A DNA stretch of 41,000 nucleotides, taken from positions 1-41,000 of the forward strand of contig CAJQPE010000042.1 of the NCBI GenBank assembly GCA_905480125.1, written 5' to 3'. The DNA is from an uncultured Flavobacteriales bacterium (GTDB lineage Bacteria > Bacteroidota > Bacteroidia > Flavobacteriales_G > NORP312). Shown in pieces: positions 16,082 through 26,415 of this stretch. A program made the position numbers and the translations under genes. How positions within the stretch are numbered: position 1 is the first letter of the stretch; each line of letters opens with the position of its first letter. The notes beneath the pieces are model-generated. The model was not told the origin of the DNA, did no database searches, and was given only the letters and a program-made list of their open reading frames with translations.

Positions 16082-18004
16082 CTACTCTAATGCAATGATT
16101 GTAAAATCTGTTCGTCTATTCTGCTGCCGACCTTCGGGTGTGTCGTTGGTAGCAATAGGTTTGGAAGAACCATAGCCTTTAAATTCCAACCTCGACTCTT
16201 CAATTCCATTCTTTACCAAATAATCTAAAACCTCTTTAGCTCTGTTTTCAGATAGAATTTGATTTTTTGCAATATCCCCAACATCATCGGTATGTCCACC
16301 GAGCTCAATCTTCATCATTGCGTTGTCTTTTAAAAATTTTGACAATTTGTTCAATTCTGCTTGTGATTGCGAAAGCAAATCGAACTTATTTGTCTTAAAG
16401 AAAACATTTTTCAAAACAACTGTTCCACCTGCTTTTTTTGGCTGCAAAGGCACATCAAGAATAAACGGGTCTGCTGCACTTCCTTGAGCAGTTAGCGAGA
16501 ATGTTTCGCTATAAAAAAGATATCCATCTTTAGAAACATGCAATGCATAATCATTGTTAATTGGTAAACAAACTAAAAATTCACCGTTTTTTCTATCCGA
16601 TTCAGAGCGAACTACTACCTCTTCTGTTTCCACATTGATGAGTTCAAATATCGCACCCAATGGCAATTTAGTGTACATATCATATACCTTACCTTTTGCG
16701 TAGGTTACCTTTTGCGGCCGGGCATAGGCTGGCAACTCAAAAGAATATAAATCTAACGACCCATAGCCACCCTCTTTTGCAGAAGAAACATAAGCCACCA
16801 ATCCTTCCGAACTTACAGATAATCCATTTTCATCGTTTTTTGAGTTTATCGGATATCCAATATTTATTGGCTTTCCCCATTTCCCATCTACACCTTTTCT
16901 ACTATAGAAAATATCCCTTCCCCCAAGTCCAGGGTGACCGTCCGAAATAAAATATAAAGTTTGTCCATCTGGATGAATGAAAGGTGCTTGTTCTTCTCCA
17001 TCGGTATTAATTTCTTTAATCGGCTCAGGTGTTGCCCATTGCTGAGTAATTACATCAAATTCAGATTTCCAAATATTATTTCCTTTATTCATACTAATTC
17101 CACGAACAAAATATAATGTTTTACCATCAGAGGAGAATGACGGAGCTGTTTCAAACCGACTAGTATTTATAGGTTTTAAGTTCATAGGTGATCTCCATAA
17201 ATCACCATCTTTGATTGCTATATATATATCACAGCTTCCTTTTCCATCTTCCCGATTACAGCCAACAAAGTAAACAAACCTGCCATCAGGTGCAAGAGCA
17301 AGAGCTCCTTCATTTTTCTTTGTATTTATAGGCGGTCCAACATTTTTAGCAAGCCCCCAAGTTCCGTCTTGAGCTTTTTTTGATATATAAAAATCCTCGG
17401 CCATTTTTGGAAATCCATTTGGATAATAACCACTTACAACATTTCTCGTCAGCATAAAAGTTTCCTTGTCAACCGTTTGCGTAGGCCAATATTCTTGATG
17501 CTCCGTATTAATGTTCGAACCCATATTAATCGGATTATAATCTACTGGGTTTTTCATTAATGAATCCCTAAATAATGATAATGTCACTAATTTTTCTACC
17601 CCCACACGTCTAGCTAAAGAAATATTTTTATCCTGCAATGCTATATTAAAACTACTAATCGCACCTTCAAAATCGTTATTCTCCATTTTTGCTCTCCCAA
17701 TCAAAATAAAGCTTTTAACTGCTGGGCGCTTATCTTTGTCAATAGCTAGCTGATAATAATTAATACCCTTCTCATACATATCATTGCTACAATATAGATC
17801 TCCTAGCATATAATATGCATCAATAAAAGCAGAATCTATTTCAATAGTTTCCTTCAATAAAGCTTCATATTCTGTGGGCACTCGAGAACGTTGAGCTTTT
17901 TCGAATGATGTATTCGCCTTCTTATTTTTAGAAACATATTGGGCATATACCCCATTTGAAAAAAGGAAAGCTAAAAACACAATTAATATGCAACGAAACC
18001 TCAT
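16082..18004 (-). CDS. PorE-like TPR/PD40 propeller/OmpA envelope protein
   Basis: Domains in order: a signal peptide (1-21, ending VYAQ), TPRs (about 25-150), PD40/WD40-like propeller blades (about 195-420, for example ALAPDGRFVYFVG, SFSSDGKTLYFVRG, FIHPDGQTLYFISDGHPG), a carboxypeptidase-regulatory-like fold (about 430-515) and a C-terminal OmpA domain (about 530-640). The OmpA domain has GHTDDVGD and QQNRRTDF, the Asp and Arg that hold diaminopimelate in peptidoglycan. This is the architecture and size of PorE of the type IX secretion system, though Bacteroidota carry several paralogues, so T9SS membership is likely but not proved. It lies 1 nt downstream of queE and 12 nt before the GT4 gene. 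Confidence 0.85.
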   Translation of the reverse strand: MRFRCILIVFLAFLFSNGVYAQYVSKNKKANTSFEKAQRSRVPTEYEALLKETIEIDSAFIDAYYMLGDLYCSNDMYEKGINYYQLAIDKDKRPAVKSFILIGRAKMENNDFEGAISSFNIALQDKNISLARRVGVEKLVTLSLFRDSLMKNPVDYNPINMGSNINTEHQEYWPTQTVDKETFMLTRNVVSGYYPNGFPKMAEDFYISKKAQDGTWGLAKNVGPPINTKKNEGALALAPDGRFVYFVGCNREDGKGSCDIYIAIKDGDLWRSPMNLKPINTSRFETAPSFSSDGKTLYFVRGISMNKGNNIWKSEFDVITQQWATPEPIKEINTDGEEQAPFIHPDGQTLYFISDGHPGLGGRDIFYSRKGVDGKWGKPINIGYPINSKNDENGLSVSSEGLVAYVSSAKEGGYGSLDLYSFELPAYARPQKVTYAKGKVYDMYTKLPLGAIFELINVETEEVVVRSESDRKNGEFLVCLPINNDYALHVSKDGYLFYSETFSLTAQGSAADPFILDVPLQPKKAGGTVVLKNVFFKTNKFDLLSQSQAELNKLSKFLKDNAMMKIELGGHTDDVGDIAKNQILSENRAKEVLDYLVKNGIEESRLEFKGYGSSKPIATNDTPEGRQQNRRTDFTIIALE

Positions 18005-18005
18005 C

Positions 18006-18644
18006 TTATGGTATTTTCAAATATTTATGGGTTTGCAACGAAATATTCCATTTAGGATTATCCATTACGTAATTAACGATTATTGGCATAATGTCTTCTC
18101 GTTTACTCCACTCAGGTTGCAAAAACAAACGACAATTCGAATTTACTTTTATTGCATGTTCTTCTGCCCATTTTAAGTCACTGAGGTTATGAACTATAAC
18201 CTTTAATTCATCAGCTATATCATAAACTTCTGCTTGAGGTGGAGCTGTTTTCTTTGGTGATAAGCAAATCCAATGCCAATGACCTGTTAATCGATACGCT
18301 CCAGAAGTTTCAATATATAAACGAATCCCATGGGCTATAAATTGCGATGTTAAATAATCCAAATTATACATGGATGGCTCTCCTCCAGTAATCACAACAG
18401 CTTTTGCTGGATATTTCGCTGCATTAATAACCACCTCATCAACACTTTTAACAGGGTGTAAGTCTGGGTTCCAACTTTCTTTAACATCACACCAGTGGCA
18501 CCCCACGTCACAGCCTCCAATTCTAACAAAATATGCAGGCTTACCAGTATGTCTACCTTCACCTTGAATAGTGTAAAATTCTTCCATTACAGGAAGCATC
18601 TTACCCATATCTAAAAACTTTTTTTGATCTTTTTCCAAAGCCAT
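18006..18644 (-). CDS. queE: 7-carboxy-7-deazaguanine synthase QueE
   Basis: This radical SAM enzyme (212 residues) carries GGCDVGCHWCD, giving the cluster cysteines C45, C49 and C52, and VITGGEPSMYN, the SAM-binding GGE motif. The N-terminal EEFYTIQGEGRHTGKPAYFV is characteristic of QueE. It converts 6-carboxytetrahydropterin into 7-carboxy-7-deazaguanine, the shared precursor of preQ0 and queuosine tRNA modification. The other queuosine genes are not in this window. Codon spacing to the PorE-like gene is 1 nt, so an envelope gene depends on this transcript. Divergent trxB starts 101 nt away. Confidence 0.93.
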   Translation of the reverse strand: MALEKDQKKFLDMGKMLPVMEEFYTIQGEGRHTGKPAYFVRIGGCDVGCHWCDVKESWNPDLHPVKSVDEVVINAAKYPAKAVVITGGEPSMYNLDYLTSQFIAHGIRLYIETSGAYRLTGHWHWICLSPKKTAPPQAEVYDIADELKVIVHNLSDLKWAEEHAIKVNSNCRLFLQPEWSKREDIMPIIVNYVMDNPKWNISLQTHKYLKIP

Positions 18645-18720
18645 GTATCTCTTGGCAAATGTAGTAATCCTAAAGTATCAAATGACTAATAGAAGACAAT
18701 AGTTAAATGGTTTTTAGGTT

Positions 18721-18728
18721 TATATTTG
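18721..18728 (+). promoter_or_regulatory. -7 promoter box TATATTTG of trxB
   Basis: This exact TAnnTTTG match lies 17 nt before the trxB ATG. No good -33 TTG is visible upstream. The short leader is normal for Bacteroidota. Confidence 0.6.
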
Positions 18729-18745
18729 TATCAAATTTAAGTTAG

Positions 18746-19693
18746 ATGAGCGAAGAAATAGAAAAAGTAAAATGTTTAATTATTGGGTCAGGTCCAGCAG
18801 GATATACAGCTGCTATTTATGCCGCTAGAGCAAATATGACTCCTGTATTATATCAAGGCATGCAACCTGGTGGTCAACTTACTACTACCAATGATGTAGA
18901 AAACTTTCCTGGATACCCCGATGGCGTTACTGGGCCTGAAATGATGATTCAATTACAAGCCCAATCAGAAAGATTTGGTGCTGCTGTTAGAACCGGATGG
19001 ATTTCTAAAGTAGACTTTACCGGTCCTATTCATAAGGTTTGGGTAGAGGACAAAAAAGAAATTCATTGCGAAACGGTAATAATTTCAACGGGAGCAGAGG
19101 CTAAATACCTTGGTTTACCCTCTGAACAAAAATACCTTGAACTCGGAGGAGGCGTTTCAGCATGCGCTGTATGTGATGGGTTCTTTTACCGCAATCAAGA
19201 AACTGTTATTGTTGGAGCTGGCGATTCGGCATGTGAAGAAGCGCACTATTTATCGAATATTTGCAGCAAAGTAACCATGCTAGTTAGACGTGATGAATTT
19301 AGAGCATCAAAAATCATGGTAGAAAGAGTCAAAAAAACAGAAAACATAGAAATATTATATAATACGAATACGCTTGAAGTATTGGGTGATGGCGAAGGAG
19401 TTACTGGAGCCAAAGTTAAAAATAGTGTAACTGGTGAAGAACAAGTTATTCAATGCACTGGATTCTTTGTAGCAATTGGACACAAACCGAATACGGACAT
19501 ATTTAAGAGTTGGATTGACCTTGATCAAACGGGTTATATTATTGGAAAACCAGGTTCATCAAAAACAAATGTTCCAGGCGTGTTCGTTTCAGGTGATGCC
19601 TCCGATAAAGAATATCGGCAAGCAATTACAGCTGCAGGAACAGGCTGTATGGCTGCTTTGGATGCAGAACGATATTTAGCGGCTCAAAATTAG
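18746..19693 (+). CDS. trxB: Thioredoxin-disulfide reductase
   Basis: The 315-residue flavoprotein shows the FAD-binding GSGPAG (14-19), the redox-active CAVC (C140 and C143), a second nucleotide-binding motif GAGDSACEEA for NADPH, and the closing FAD motif GVFVSGDASDKEYRQAITAAGTGC. It uses NADPH to reduce thioredoxin in the cytoplasm. The length matches the low-molecular-weight TrxB family and no motif is missing. It is transcribed alone or with the M28 peptidase gene that starts 75 nt downstream. Confidence 0.96.
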   Translation: MSEEIEKVKCLIIGSGPAGYTAAIYAARANMTPVLYQGMQPGGQLTTTNDVENFPGYPDGVTGPEMMIQLQAQSERFGAAVRTGWISKVDFTGPIHKVWVEDKKEIHCETVIISTGAEAKYLGLPSEQKYLELGGGVSACAVCDGFFYRNQETVIVGAGDSACEEAHYLSNICSKVTMLVRRDEFRASKIMVERVKKTENIEILYNTNTLEVLGDGEGVTGAKVKNSVTGEEQVIQCTGFFVAIGHKPNTDIFKSWIDLDQTGYIIGKPGSSKTNVPGVFVSGDASDKEYRQAITAAGTGCMAALDAERYLAAQN

Positions 19694-19768
19694 ACATCAT
19701 AATGGACAGATAGGGGCCATTCGCATTTGTGAATGACTTTTTTATTATATAAACCACAACTATTTACG

Positions 19769-21124
19769 ATGAAAAAATTATTCCTAGTATTAGTTTTTAT
19801 ACCATTTTCTGGAATTTCTCAAGACGTTGATTCGTTAATGGTTCGTGAAATTTATGATGAAATACTTACCAACGGCGAATGCTATGAAAATCTTAGAAGC
19901 TTATGTAAAGATGTTGGAGCTCGACTAAGTGGGTCGCCTGAAGCTGCAAAAGCGGTAGGCTGGGGAGAAGCGTTATTAAACTCCTATAAATTTGACAAAG
20001 TTTGGCTGCAAGAAGTTATGGTTCCGCAATGGAAAAGAGGCAAAAAAGAATCCTGCGTATTGATTGGTCAAGATGACGTTCCATTAAATGTATGTGCCTT
20101 AGGAGGGTCGGTAAACACCAATGGAACTATTTCAGCAAAAGTAGTTATGGTAAACAGCTTCGAAGAATTAGATTCTCTTGGTGAGGCAGCAATAAATGGA
20201 AATATTGTATTCTTCAATACACCAATGGATCAAAAACAAATTAGAACTTTTAATGCATATGGAGGGTGCTATCCCTTTCGATCAAAAGGGCCATCCAAAG
20301 CAGCAAAGTATGGGGCTTTAGCTACTGTTTTGCGCTCTCTAAGTACACTAACAGACCATTCCCCTCACACAGGAGTAATGCGATACGAAGCTGGCATTCC
20401 ACAAATACCTGCTGCAGCTATTGGTACCGCAGATGCTGACATTCTTGAAAATGCAATGCTAGACAAACTAGACATTACACTTCAATTAACAATGCATTGT
20501 CAAACTTTACCAGATGTAAAATCATATAACGTAATTGGAGAAATAACTGGGAACGAACACCCCGATAACTACGTTATTGTTGGCGGACATTTAGACTCTT
20601 GGGATATCGGTGAAGGCGCGCATGACGATGGTGCGGGAATTGTTCATTCAATTGAGGCACTTCGAACATTGAAAGCTATAGGTTATAAACCAAAAAACAC
20701 ATTGCGCGTTGTTCTTTTTATGAATGAAGAAAATGGCGCAAAAGGCGCTCAGAAATATGCTGAAGAAGCTAAAGCAAAAAACGAAAAACATATTGCTGCA
20801 ATTGAAAGCGACAGAGGTGGATTTACACCACGAGGATTCAGTATTTCTGGCACAGAAAAACAATTTAAACAATTGGAAGAATGGGAAAAGATATTAATGC
20901 ATTACGACCTAGAATATATCGTTAAAGGGTTTGCAGGAGTTGATATTGCCCCATTAAAAAATGGAAAAACCGCCTTAATTGGTTTTGCTCCCGATTCTCA
21001 GCGTTATTTTGATCTGCATCATTCAGAAAATGATGTTTTTGAAATGGTTCATGAAAGAGAGTTAAAACTTGGTGCAGCTTCTATTACCGCGCTAATTTAT
21101 TTGATTGACAAGTACGGAATATAA
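19769..21124 (+). CDS. Exported M28-family zinc metallopeptidase
   Basis: The start is placed at 19769 (MKKLFLVLVFIPFSG), because it gives a clean signal peptide ending GISQ; the upstream in-frame ATG at 19733 would put 12 residues ahead of it. The mature protein has a PA-like insert (about 115-230) and the M28 catalytic core. Zinc and catalytic residues appear in GGHLDSWDIG, GAHDDGAG, FMNEENG (Glu pair), ESDRGG and the final LHHSENDVFE. It resembles Bacteroidota carboxypeptidase Q-like enzymes, which remove single residues or dipeptides in the periplasm or outside. It carries no T9SS sorting domain and may therefore be periplasmic. Confidence 0.92.
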   Translation: MKKLFLVLVFIPFSGISQDVDSLMVREIYDEILTNGECYENLRSLCKDVGARLSGSPEAAKAVGWGEALLNSYKFDKVWLQEVMVPQWKRGKKESCVLIGQDDVPLNVCALGGSVNTNGTISAKVVMVNSFEELDSLGEAAINGNIVFFNTPMDQKQIRTFNAYGGCYPFRSKGPSKAAKYGALATVLRSLSTLTDHSPHTGVMRYEAGIPQIPAAAIGTADADILENAMLDKLDITLQLTMHCQTLPDVKSYNVIGEITGNEHPDNYVIVGGHLDSWDIGEGAHDDGAGIVHSIEALRTLKAIGYKPKNTLRVVLFMNEENGAKGAQKYAEEAKAKNEKHIAAIESDRGGFTPRGFSISGTEKQFKQLEEWEKILMHYDLEYIVKGFAGVDIAPLKNGKTALIGFAPDSQRYFDLHHSENDVFEMVHERELKLGAASITALIYLIDKYGI

Positions 21125-21156
21125 AAATCAAATTAGAATTAGCTGTTTATTTAAAA

Positions 21157-21185
21157 TTGCAAGACTAACATAAAAATAAATTTTG
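21157..21185 (+). promoter_or_regulatory. Possible promoter of the giant T9SS gene cluster
   Basis: TTG (21157-21159) and AAATTTTG (21178-21185) are separated by 18 nt. The second element differs from TAnnTTTG at one position. It lies 35 nt before the ATG at 21221 and is the only good candidate in the 96-nt gap. Confidence 0.35.
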
Positions 21186-21220
21186 TAATTTTACATTCCT
21201 AATATTACACTCCCCTTATT

Positions 21221-24200
21221 ATGATTATTAAAAAATTCGCATCTTTACTTACCTTTTCTTTAATTGCTCTATTAACTTGTGTTGGTCAAACCGTAATTTA
21301 CTCTACCGATTTTGGAACTGACGGACTTTTTCCAACAGGTTATACTAATTCATCACAAATACAAATTTCCCAAGTTGGTCCAAGTTCTGGTTATACTGGT
21401 GCCTCCGGAGGTGATTATGTCAATTGTCTAAATAACGTAGGCGCACTTCAAACCCTCACAGTTAACCCCCCTATATCAACTGTAGGTTTCGAAAATATTA
21501 ATGTTATATGGGGAGCAAGACAAAATGACGCTCCTGCAATACAGCTGGAATGGAGTACAGATGGTTTTGTGACTCCATTTGCAGTTACATATACAGAAGT
21601 TGCTAATAATGATACTTGGGATTTTGTTAATGGCGGAACGGCTGTTAACCTTCCTGCAGGTGCAAATGGAGCTGCAAATCTTCAATTTAGATTTTCGTAT
21701 ACTGGATCACTAGACGCTTTACACTATTACAAAATAGATGATTTTACTGTTGAAGGTACTTGCATAGAGCCTACCACACAGCCTTCCTCATTAGCTGCAT
21801 CAATTATTGGTGATGATGCTGCATTATTGAGTTGGGACATCGGGAATGGTGCAAGTCGTTTAATTGCTATTCATGAGGCAACTGCTGTCACAGCGACTCC
21901 AGCAGATAATACTACTTATAACGCAGATAATATCTTTGGCAGTGGTGATGAGTTAGTCCTAGGCAACTTTGAGTATGTTATTTACAATGACCAAGGCACA
22001 TCAGCTACTGTTACTGGGTTAAGTTTGGGAACAGTATACGATTACACAATATTCGAATATAATTGCGATGCAGGTTCGGAAGATTATTTAACTGTTGCAC
22101 CGCCTAATTTTTCATTTACAACTTGTGATGGAAGCTCTCCTGCAGTCGAAGCTTCAACCGATGTTACATCCAACATTGCAGTTTCTAGCTTTCAACTAGA
22201 TTGGACTATTGGAGATGGTGAACGTCGAATCGTTGTAGTTAAGGCAGGTAGCGCTGTTGATGTAAGCCCTACTGATAACACTGTTTATACTGCTGATGCA
22301 GATTTTACATTGGGCCAAGACATCGGTTCTGATAATATTGTTGTATTTAATGGAACAGGAAATTCAGTCACCATAACTGGACTTACAGTAGGTACAGAAT
22401 ACCATTTTAAAGTATTTGAATATAATTGCGAGGGGGACCCAAAGTACCTCACTACTGCCCCATTAACCGGCTCGCAAAGTACTGCCGGTGTATTCTATTC
22501 ACACTCAACAACAGATCTAGATAATGTTATTAACTGGTGGTCAAATAGAGATGGTACAGGCACAAATCCAGCCAATTTCACGGACGACGATAAACAATAT
22601 ATAATTGAAGATGACGGCAGTTCAACAGGAGCCGCATGGACTGTATCTGGTGCAAATAGTAAAGTTATTATTGAAACGGGAATAGGATTCACAGTTACAA
22701 ACGGGAATACCGTAACAGCATCAATAGAATTAGAAGGAACGGGAGCAATTACAATAGATGATGGTACAAACCCCACGCTGGCTGTAATATCGAGTACTAG
22801 CACTGTAACTTACTCCACAAATGCAGCATCCATAGAAACTACGACATATGGTAATTTAGTTATTGATAAAGCACTTTCGCTAAGTGGAGACATTGCAGTT
22901 TCAGGTGCCCTTACATTAAATGATGTTCTTACACTTAATGGTAATATCCTAACATTAGATGGTACTATTGCTGGTGCTAGTACAATCTCTGGCTCAAACG
23001 CTAGTGATATTATTATTGGCGGAACGGGTGCCCTTGGCACTATCGAATTTACAACTGGCAACGAATTATTAGAAAACCTAACAATAAACAGAACAACATC
23101 TGGCACAGTTACACTTGGAAGTGATTTAACGATAGGTGGGGCCACTAGCGGTACTGGAGTGTTAACTTTAACTGATGGATCTCTAGATTTAAATGGCAAT
23201 ACTCTATCCTTTTCAAATTCATCTACCTCCATTGCAGCTGGAACAATTACTGGCTCTAATACTGCTAATATTATAATTAATGGAGCTGGCACTTTCGGAG
23301 ATGGATTAGCAATGGATCAAACTTCAGCAATTACAAAGACTCTTATGACCTTAGATTTTGACAGAGCTGGCCAAGATATTGTTCTTGCTTCTGATTTAAC
23401 TATATCGAATAGTATGATTGGCCGCGACGGTTCATGCTCAATAGGAGCAAATACTTTGTTACTTGAAGGTGATTATACTTCAGTAAGTGGTGATCTTAAA
23501 GGTACAACCTCATCTAACCTTACTATTAATGGGCTTAATCCCATAACTAGCGCTATTGTTTTTGATCTGGGAGAAAATGATTTGGGAACTTTAACAATGA
23601 ATAGGGCTAACGAAACTTTAACACTTGGAACTGATTTAAATATTGCTACAGCACTAGTAATTTCGGCTGGTACCGTATCAAATGGAGGAAATATCATTGA
23701 TGGTAGCACTGGCGCTGCTTTAAATTTAACTGCTGGATCTAACCTAACTTTAGCCGGAACAACAACATTTCCAACATTTACTTCTGAAACCATTGATAGA
23801 ACTTCTACTGTAGAGTATGCTGGTGGAGTACAATCTGTTGCAGTAAAAGATTATGGTCATATCAAATTCTCTGCAGCAGACGTAAAATCGCTAGCAGGCC
23901 CAGGGGGAAGCTTAGCGGGTGAAATGTCTATTACAGGGGGTACATTTAACATGGGGAATCACGCCTTTACGTTTAAATCAGACGCAACCGGAACTGCTCA
24001 ATTACTAGAAATAACATCAGCGGATAATCCAGCATTATTGAACGCAGGAAATGTAACTGTCGAGCGCTATGTTGAGGGGGCTATTGGTTTTAGAATTTTT
24101 AGTCCACCTGGAACGGGGGCAACAATTGCCGATTACAATAATGAAATGGCAATGTCTGGCCCTACTCTTGTTGGCTCCAATGATGACAGCCCAGGTTCAT

Positions 24201-26389
24201 GGCCATCAACATATATGTACAATCAAGGGACACTCACTGGATCTGATCTTGATGCTGATTCTGGTTGGTACAACCCTACCAATGTTTCTCAAACAATGCA
24301 ACATACATCGAATGTAGTTGCAACTTCTGCATCTGCTACTGCTGGAATTGCTACATACCTTACAACGATAACAAGCGCAAGTACCCCAATGCCTTTAACT
24401 ACAGATGTTACTGTAAGCCTAGATAACTCTCAAGGCACCTTTGTATTAAATAATTTAAGCTTCGGCGGCGGTGGAGCTGGTGCACCTATAGCTGGATACC
24501 ATTTAATCGGAAACCCTTACCCCTGCAGTCTAGATTGGAATGAAGTGGTAGCTAACGGAATGACCAATGTAGATGCTTCAAATTCGATATATATTGTTGA
24601 GGGGGCAACTAATAATTTTACCCCATCAACTACTGCTATTCTTGCATCTGGCGAAGGTGGTTTCATAAAAGTATCGAATGGTACAAATCAAATAACTATT
24701 GAAGAAAACGATAAGTTAGGAACGGGTATTGCGGATCCATTTAATAAGACTAACAATAATGGGCTACCCGGATTAGAACTTGTTATAAACGTTGGAACCC
24801 ACTATGACCAGGCCCAAATTGAGTTTAAACAAGGTATGAATGATCTTTATGAACATGAATTTGATGCATTGAAAATGGACAACTTTTCTGGAAAAACAAA
24901 TATAGCCGTTGTTTCAAGTGATAACAAAGACCTCCACTGGAATTATATAGATGACAATGCCAACTCAACTATTCCAATAAAAGTGTATAGAAATTCTAAT
25001 ACTGGCATTGTAGAATCTTACACGTTAGAATTAAACAATGTAGACGAATTAATTCAAAATAACAAGTGTATTAGTTTTGAAGATATAGAGACAGGGATTA
25101 GTTTTCCACTTACAGGTGATACAACTTATACATTTACAATGAATGATACTGTTACCCAGGCAAGACTATTCATTACTATTAACTCTCCTTTAACAACCAA
25201 CCAGACCAATCTAACATGCGAAGGAACAAATGATGGAACCGCATCGGTATTTGGAACTGGACCCGTTGTTCAATATACATGGACAGATCAAGCAGGAAAT
25301 ACTATACCGGTGTTTGGTGGTAACTTAAATAATTTAGCTGCTGGTTATTATTATGTTGAAGTTACTGGCCTTATTGGAAGTTGTTCTGTTGCCAATGCAG
25401 CATTTGAAATAACTGAACCAGCAATGTTACTCGTAAATTCTGAAATTGAAAATGTAATCTGTAATGGTCAAAATACTGGAAGTATTGAATTAACAGCTAC
25501 TGGTGGCGAAGGAACCTCCTACTCTTACAATTGGAGTAATGGATCGAATGGTGCTACTCTTTCTAATTTAAGTGCAGGTAATTACACCGTAAGTGTTGTT
25601 GACAATGAAGGTTGTGAAACAATCGAAAACATAGCTATTACTGAAAATGAATTAATCTCTTTAACTAATTCATCTAATGATGCTACTTGCTTTGGATTAG
25701 ATGATGGTTACATTGATCTAGAAGTAATAACGAGTGGCTCTTTTATATTCGACTATTTGTGGAGCAATGGCGAAACCACGCAAGATATTAGCAATTTATC
25801 AGCAGGGCAATATGATGTAACGGTAACTAATGAAAATGGTTGTGCCTCAATATCTTCTATGTTAATTGATGAGCCTATAGAAATTAATGTTCTTTTCGAA
25901 GCAAGTACTGACACAATTAATTTAGATCAAGGGGCAGTAATCGCTTTCACAAACTTATCAACTGGAACTAATATCTATAACTGGAACTTTGGTGATGGAG
26001 GTACTTCGACAGATATGTCTCCATGGTACGAGTTTTCTTCAATTGGCACTTACATTGTAACCTTAGATGCTAGCAATGGTGGATGTGATGGGGCATTTAG
26101 CTCAAACATCGTGGTAAATAACGTGAGCAATATACCTGCTATCACTAATGAAAATGAAATGAAATTCATTGAAGTTAGTGGTCAACTTTATGCTTATAGT
26201 CAATCGTTAGCAAATGATCAATTCCAAATTTCGATATACAATAGTATCGGCCAATTAGTTAGTTTTTCAGTAGGTATTGCAGATGAAAACAAAATTGAAC
26301 TCGTTTTACCAAAGTCTAAAGGTGTTTATCTAATTAAGTTAGCATCTACAGAGCAAGAATTTATAAAAAAATACATTGTTGCTAATTAA
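21221..26389 (+). CDS. Giant T9SS surface protein with Fn3-like, SprB and PKD domains
   Basis: The 1722-residue protein has a signal peptide (about 1-23, ending CVGQ) and an N-terminal jelly-roll-like domain (about 25-180). Two fibronectin-III-like repeats follow (about 180-420, each ending VTGLxxGTxYxxxxFEYNC). A long Thr/Ser/Gly-rich beta region (about 420-950) repeats TLNGNxLTLDG and IIIGGTGxLGTIEF patterns. GYHLIGNPYPCSLDW marks a common Bacteroidota module near 1100. Three SprB repeats (about 1328-1553, each with W-x-NG-x-LSAGxYxVxVT) are followed by a PKD domain with YNWNFGDGG and a type A-like sorting domain (about 1643-1722). It should be a T9SS-exported adhesin or gliding-type surface protein. 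The PID-CTERM gene starts 26 nt downstream. Confidence 0.9.
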   Translation: MIIKKFASLLTFSLIALLTCVGQTVIYSTDFGTDGLFPTGYTNSSQIQISQVGPSSGYTGASGGDYVNCLNNVGALQTLTVNPPISTVGFENINVIWGARQNDAPAIQLEWSTDGFVTPFAVTYTEVANNDTWDFVNGGTAVNLPAGANGAANLQFRFSYTGSLDALHYYKIDDFTVEGTCIEPTTQPSSLAASIIGDDAALLSWDIGNGASRLIAIHEATAVTATPADNTTYNADNIFGSGDELVLGNFEYVIYNDQGTSATVTGLSLGTVYDYTIFEYNCDAGSEDYLTVAPPNFSFTTCDGSSPAVEASTDVTSNIAVSSFQLDWTIGDGERRIVVVKAGSAVDVSPTDNTVYTADADFTLGQDIGSDNIVVFNGTGNSVTITGLTVGTEYHFKVFEYNCEGDPKYLTTAPLTGSQSTAGVFYSHSTTDLDNVINWWSNRDGTGTNPANFTDDDKQYIIEDDGSSTGAAWTVSGANSKVIIETGIGFTVTNGNTVTASIELEGTGAITIDDGTNPTLAVISSTSTVTYSTNAASIETTTYGNLVIDKALSLSGDIAVSGALTLNDVLTLNGNILTLDGTIAGASTISGSNASDIIIGGTGALGTIEFTTGNELLENLTINRTTSGTVTLGSDLTIGGATSGTGVLTLTDGSLDLNGNTLSFSNSSTSIAAGTITGSNTANIIINGAGTFGDGLAMDQTSAITKTLMTLDFDRAGQDIVLASDLTISNSMIGRDGSCSIGANTLLLEGDYTSVSGDLKGTTSSNLTINGLNPITSAIVFDLGENDLGTLTMNRANETLTLGTDLNIATALVISAGTVSNGGNIIDGSTGAALNLTAGSNLTLAGTTTFPTFTSETIDRTSTVEYAGGVQSVAVKDYGHIKFSAADVKSLAGPGGSLAGEMSITGGTFNMGNHAFTFKSDATGTAQLLEITSADNPALLNAGNVTVERYVEGAIGFRIFSPPGTGATIADYNNEMAMSGPTLVGSNDDSPGSWPSTYMYNQGTLTGSDLDADSGWYNPTNVSQTMQHTSNVVATSASATAGIATYLTTITSASTPMPLTTDVTVSLDNSQGTFVLNNLSFGGGGAGAPIAGYHLIGNPYPCSLDWNEVVANGMTNVDASNSIYIVEGATNNFTPSTTAILASGEGGFIKVSNGTNQITIEENDKLGTGIADPFNKTNNNGLPGLELVINVGTHYDQAQIEFKQGMNDLYEHEFDALKMDNFSGKTNIAVVSSDNKDLHWNYIDDNANSTIPIKVYRNSNTGIVESYTLELNNVDELIQNNKCISFEDIETGISFPLTGDTTYTFTMNDTVTQARLFITINSPLTTNQTNLTCEGTNDGTASVFGTGPVVQYTWTDQAGNTIPVFGGNLNNLAAGYYYVEVTGLIGSCSVANAAFEITEPAMLLVNSEIENVICNGQNTGSIELTATGGEGTSYSYNWSNGSNGATLSNLSAGNYTVSVVDNEGCETIENIAITENELISLTNSSNDATCFGLDDGYIDLEVITSGSFIFDYLWSNGETTQDISNLSAGQYDVTVTNENGCASISSMLIDEPIEINVLFEASTDTINLDQGAVIAFTNLSTGTNIYNWNFGDGGTSTDMSPWYEFSSIGTYIVTLDASNGGCDGAFSSNIVVNNVSNIPAITNENEMKFIEVSGQLYAYSQSLANDQFQISIYNSIGQLVSFSVGIADENKIELVLPKSKGVYLIKLASTEQEFIKKYIVAN

Positions 26390-26415
26390 TATTTTATTAA
26401 TAGCTTTGCCTCCCA

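Noticed and set aside
19733-19768. Upstream ATG of the M28 peptidase
   Set aside because: The ATG at 19769 gives a standard signal peptide; the extra 12 residues would precede it.
22495-23793. Three long minus-strand frames (102, 160 and 106 residues) inside the giant T9SS gene
   Set aside because: They are antisense to Thr/Ser/Gly-rich repeats, whose base composition avoids stop codons on the other strand. Their translations are Val/Pro/Ser-rich without any domain.
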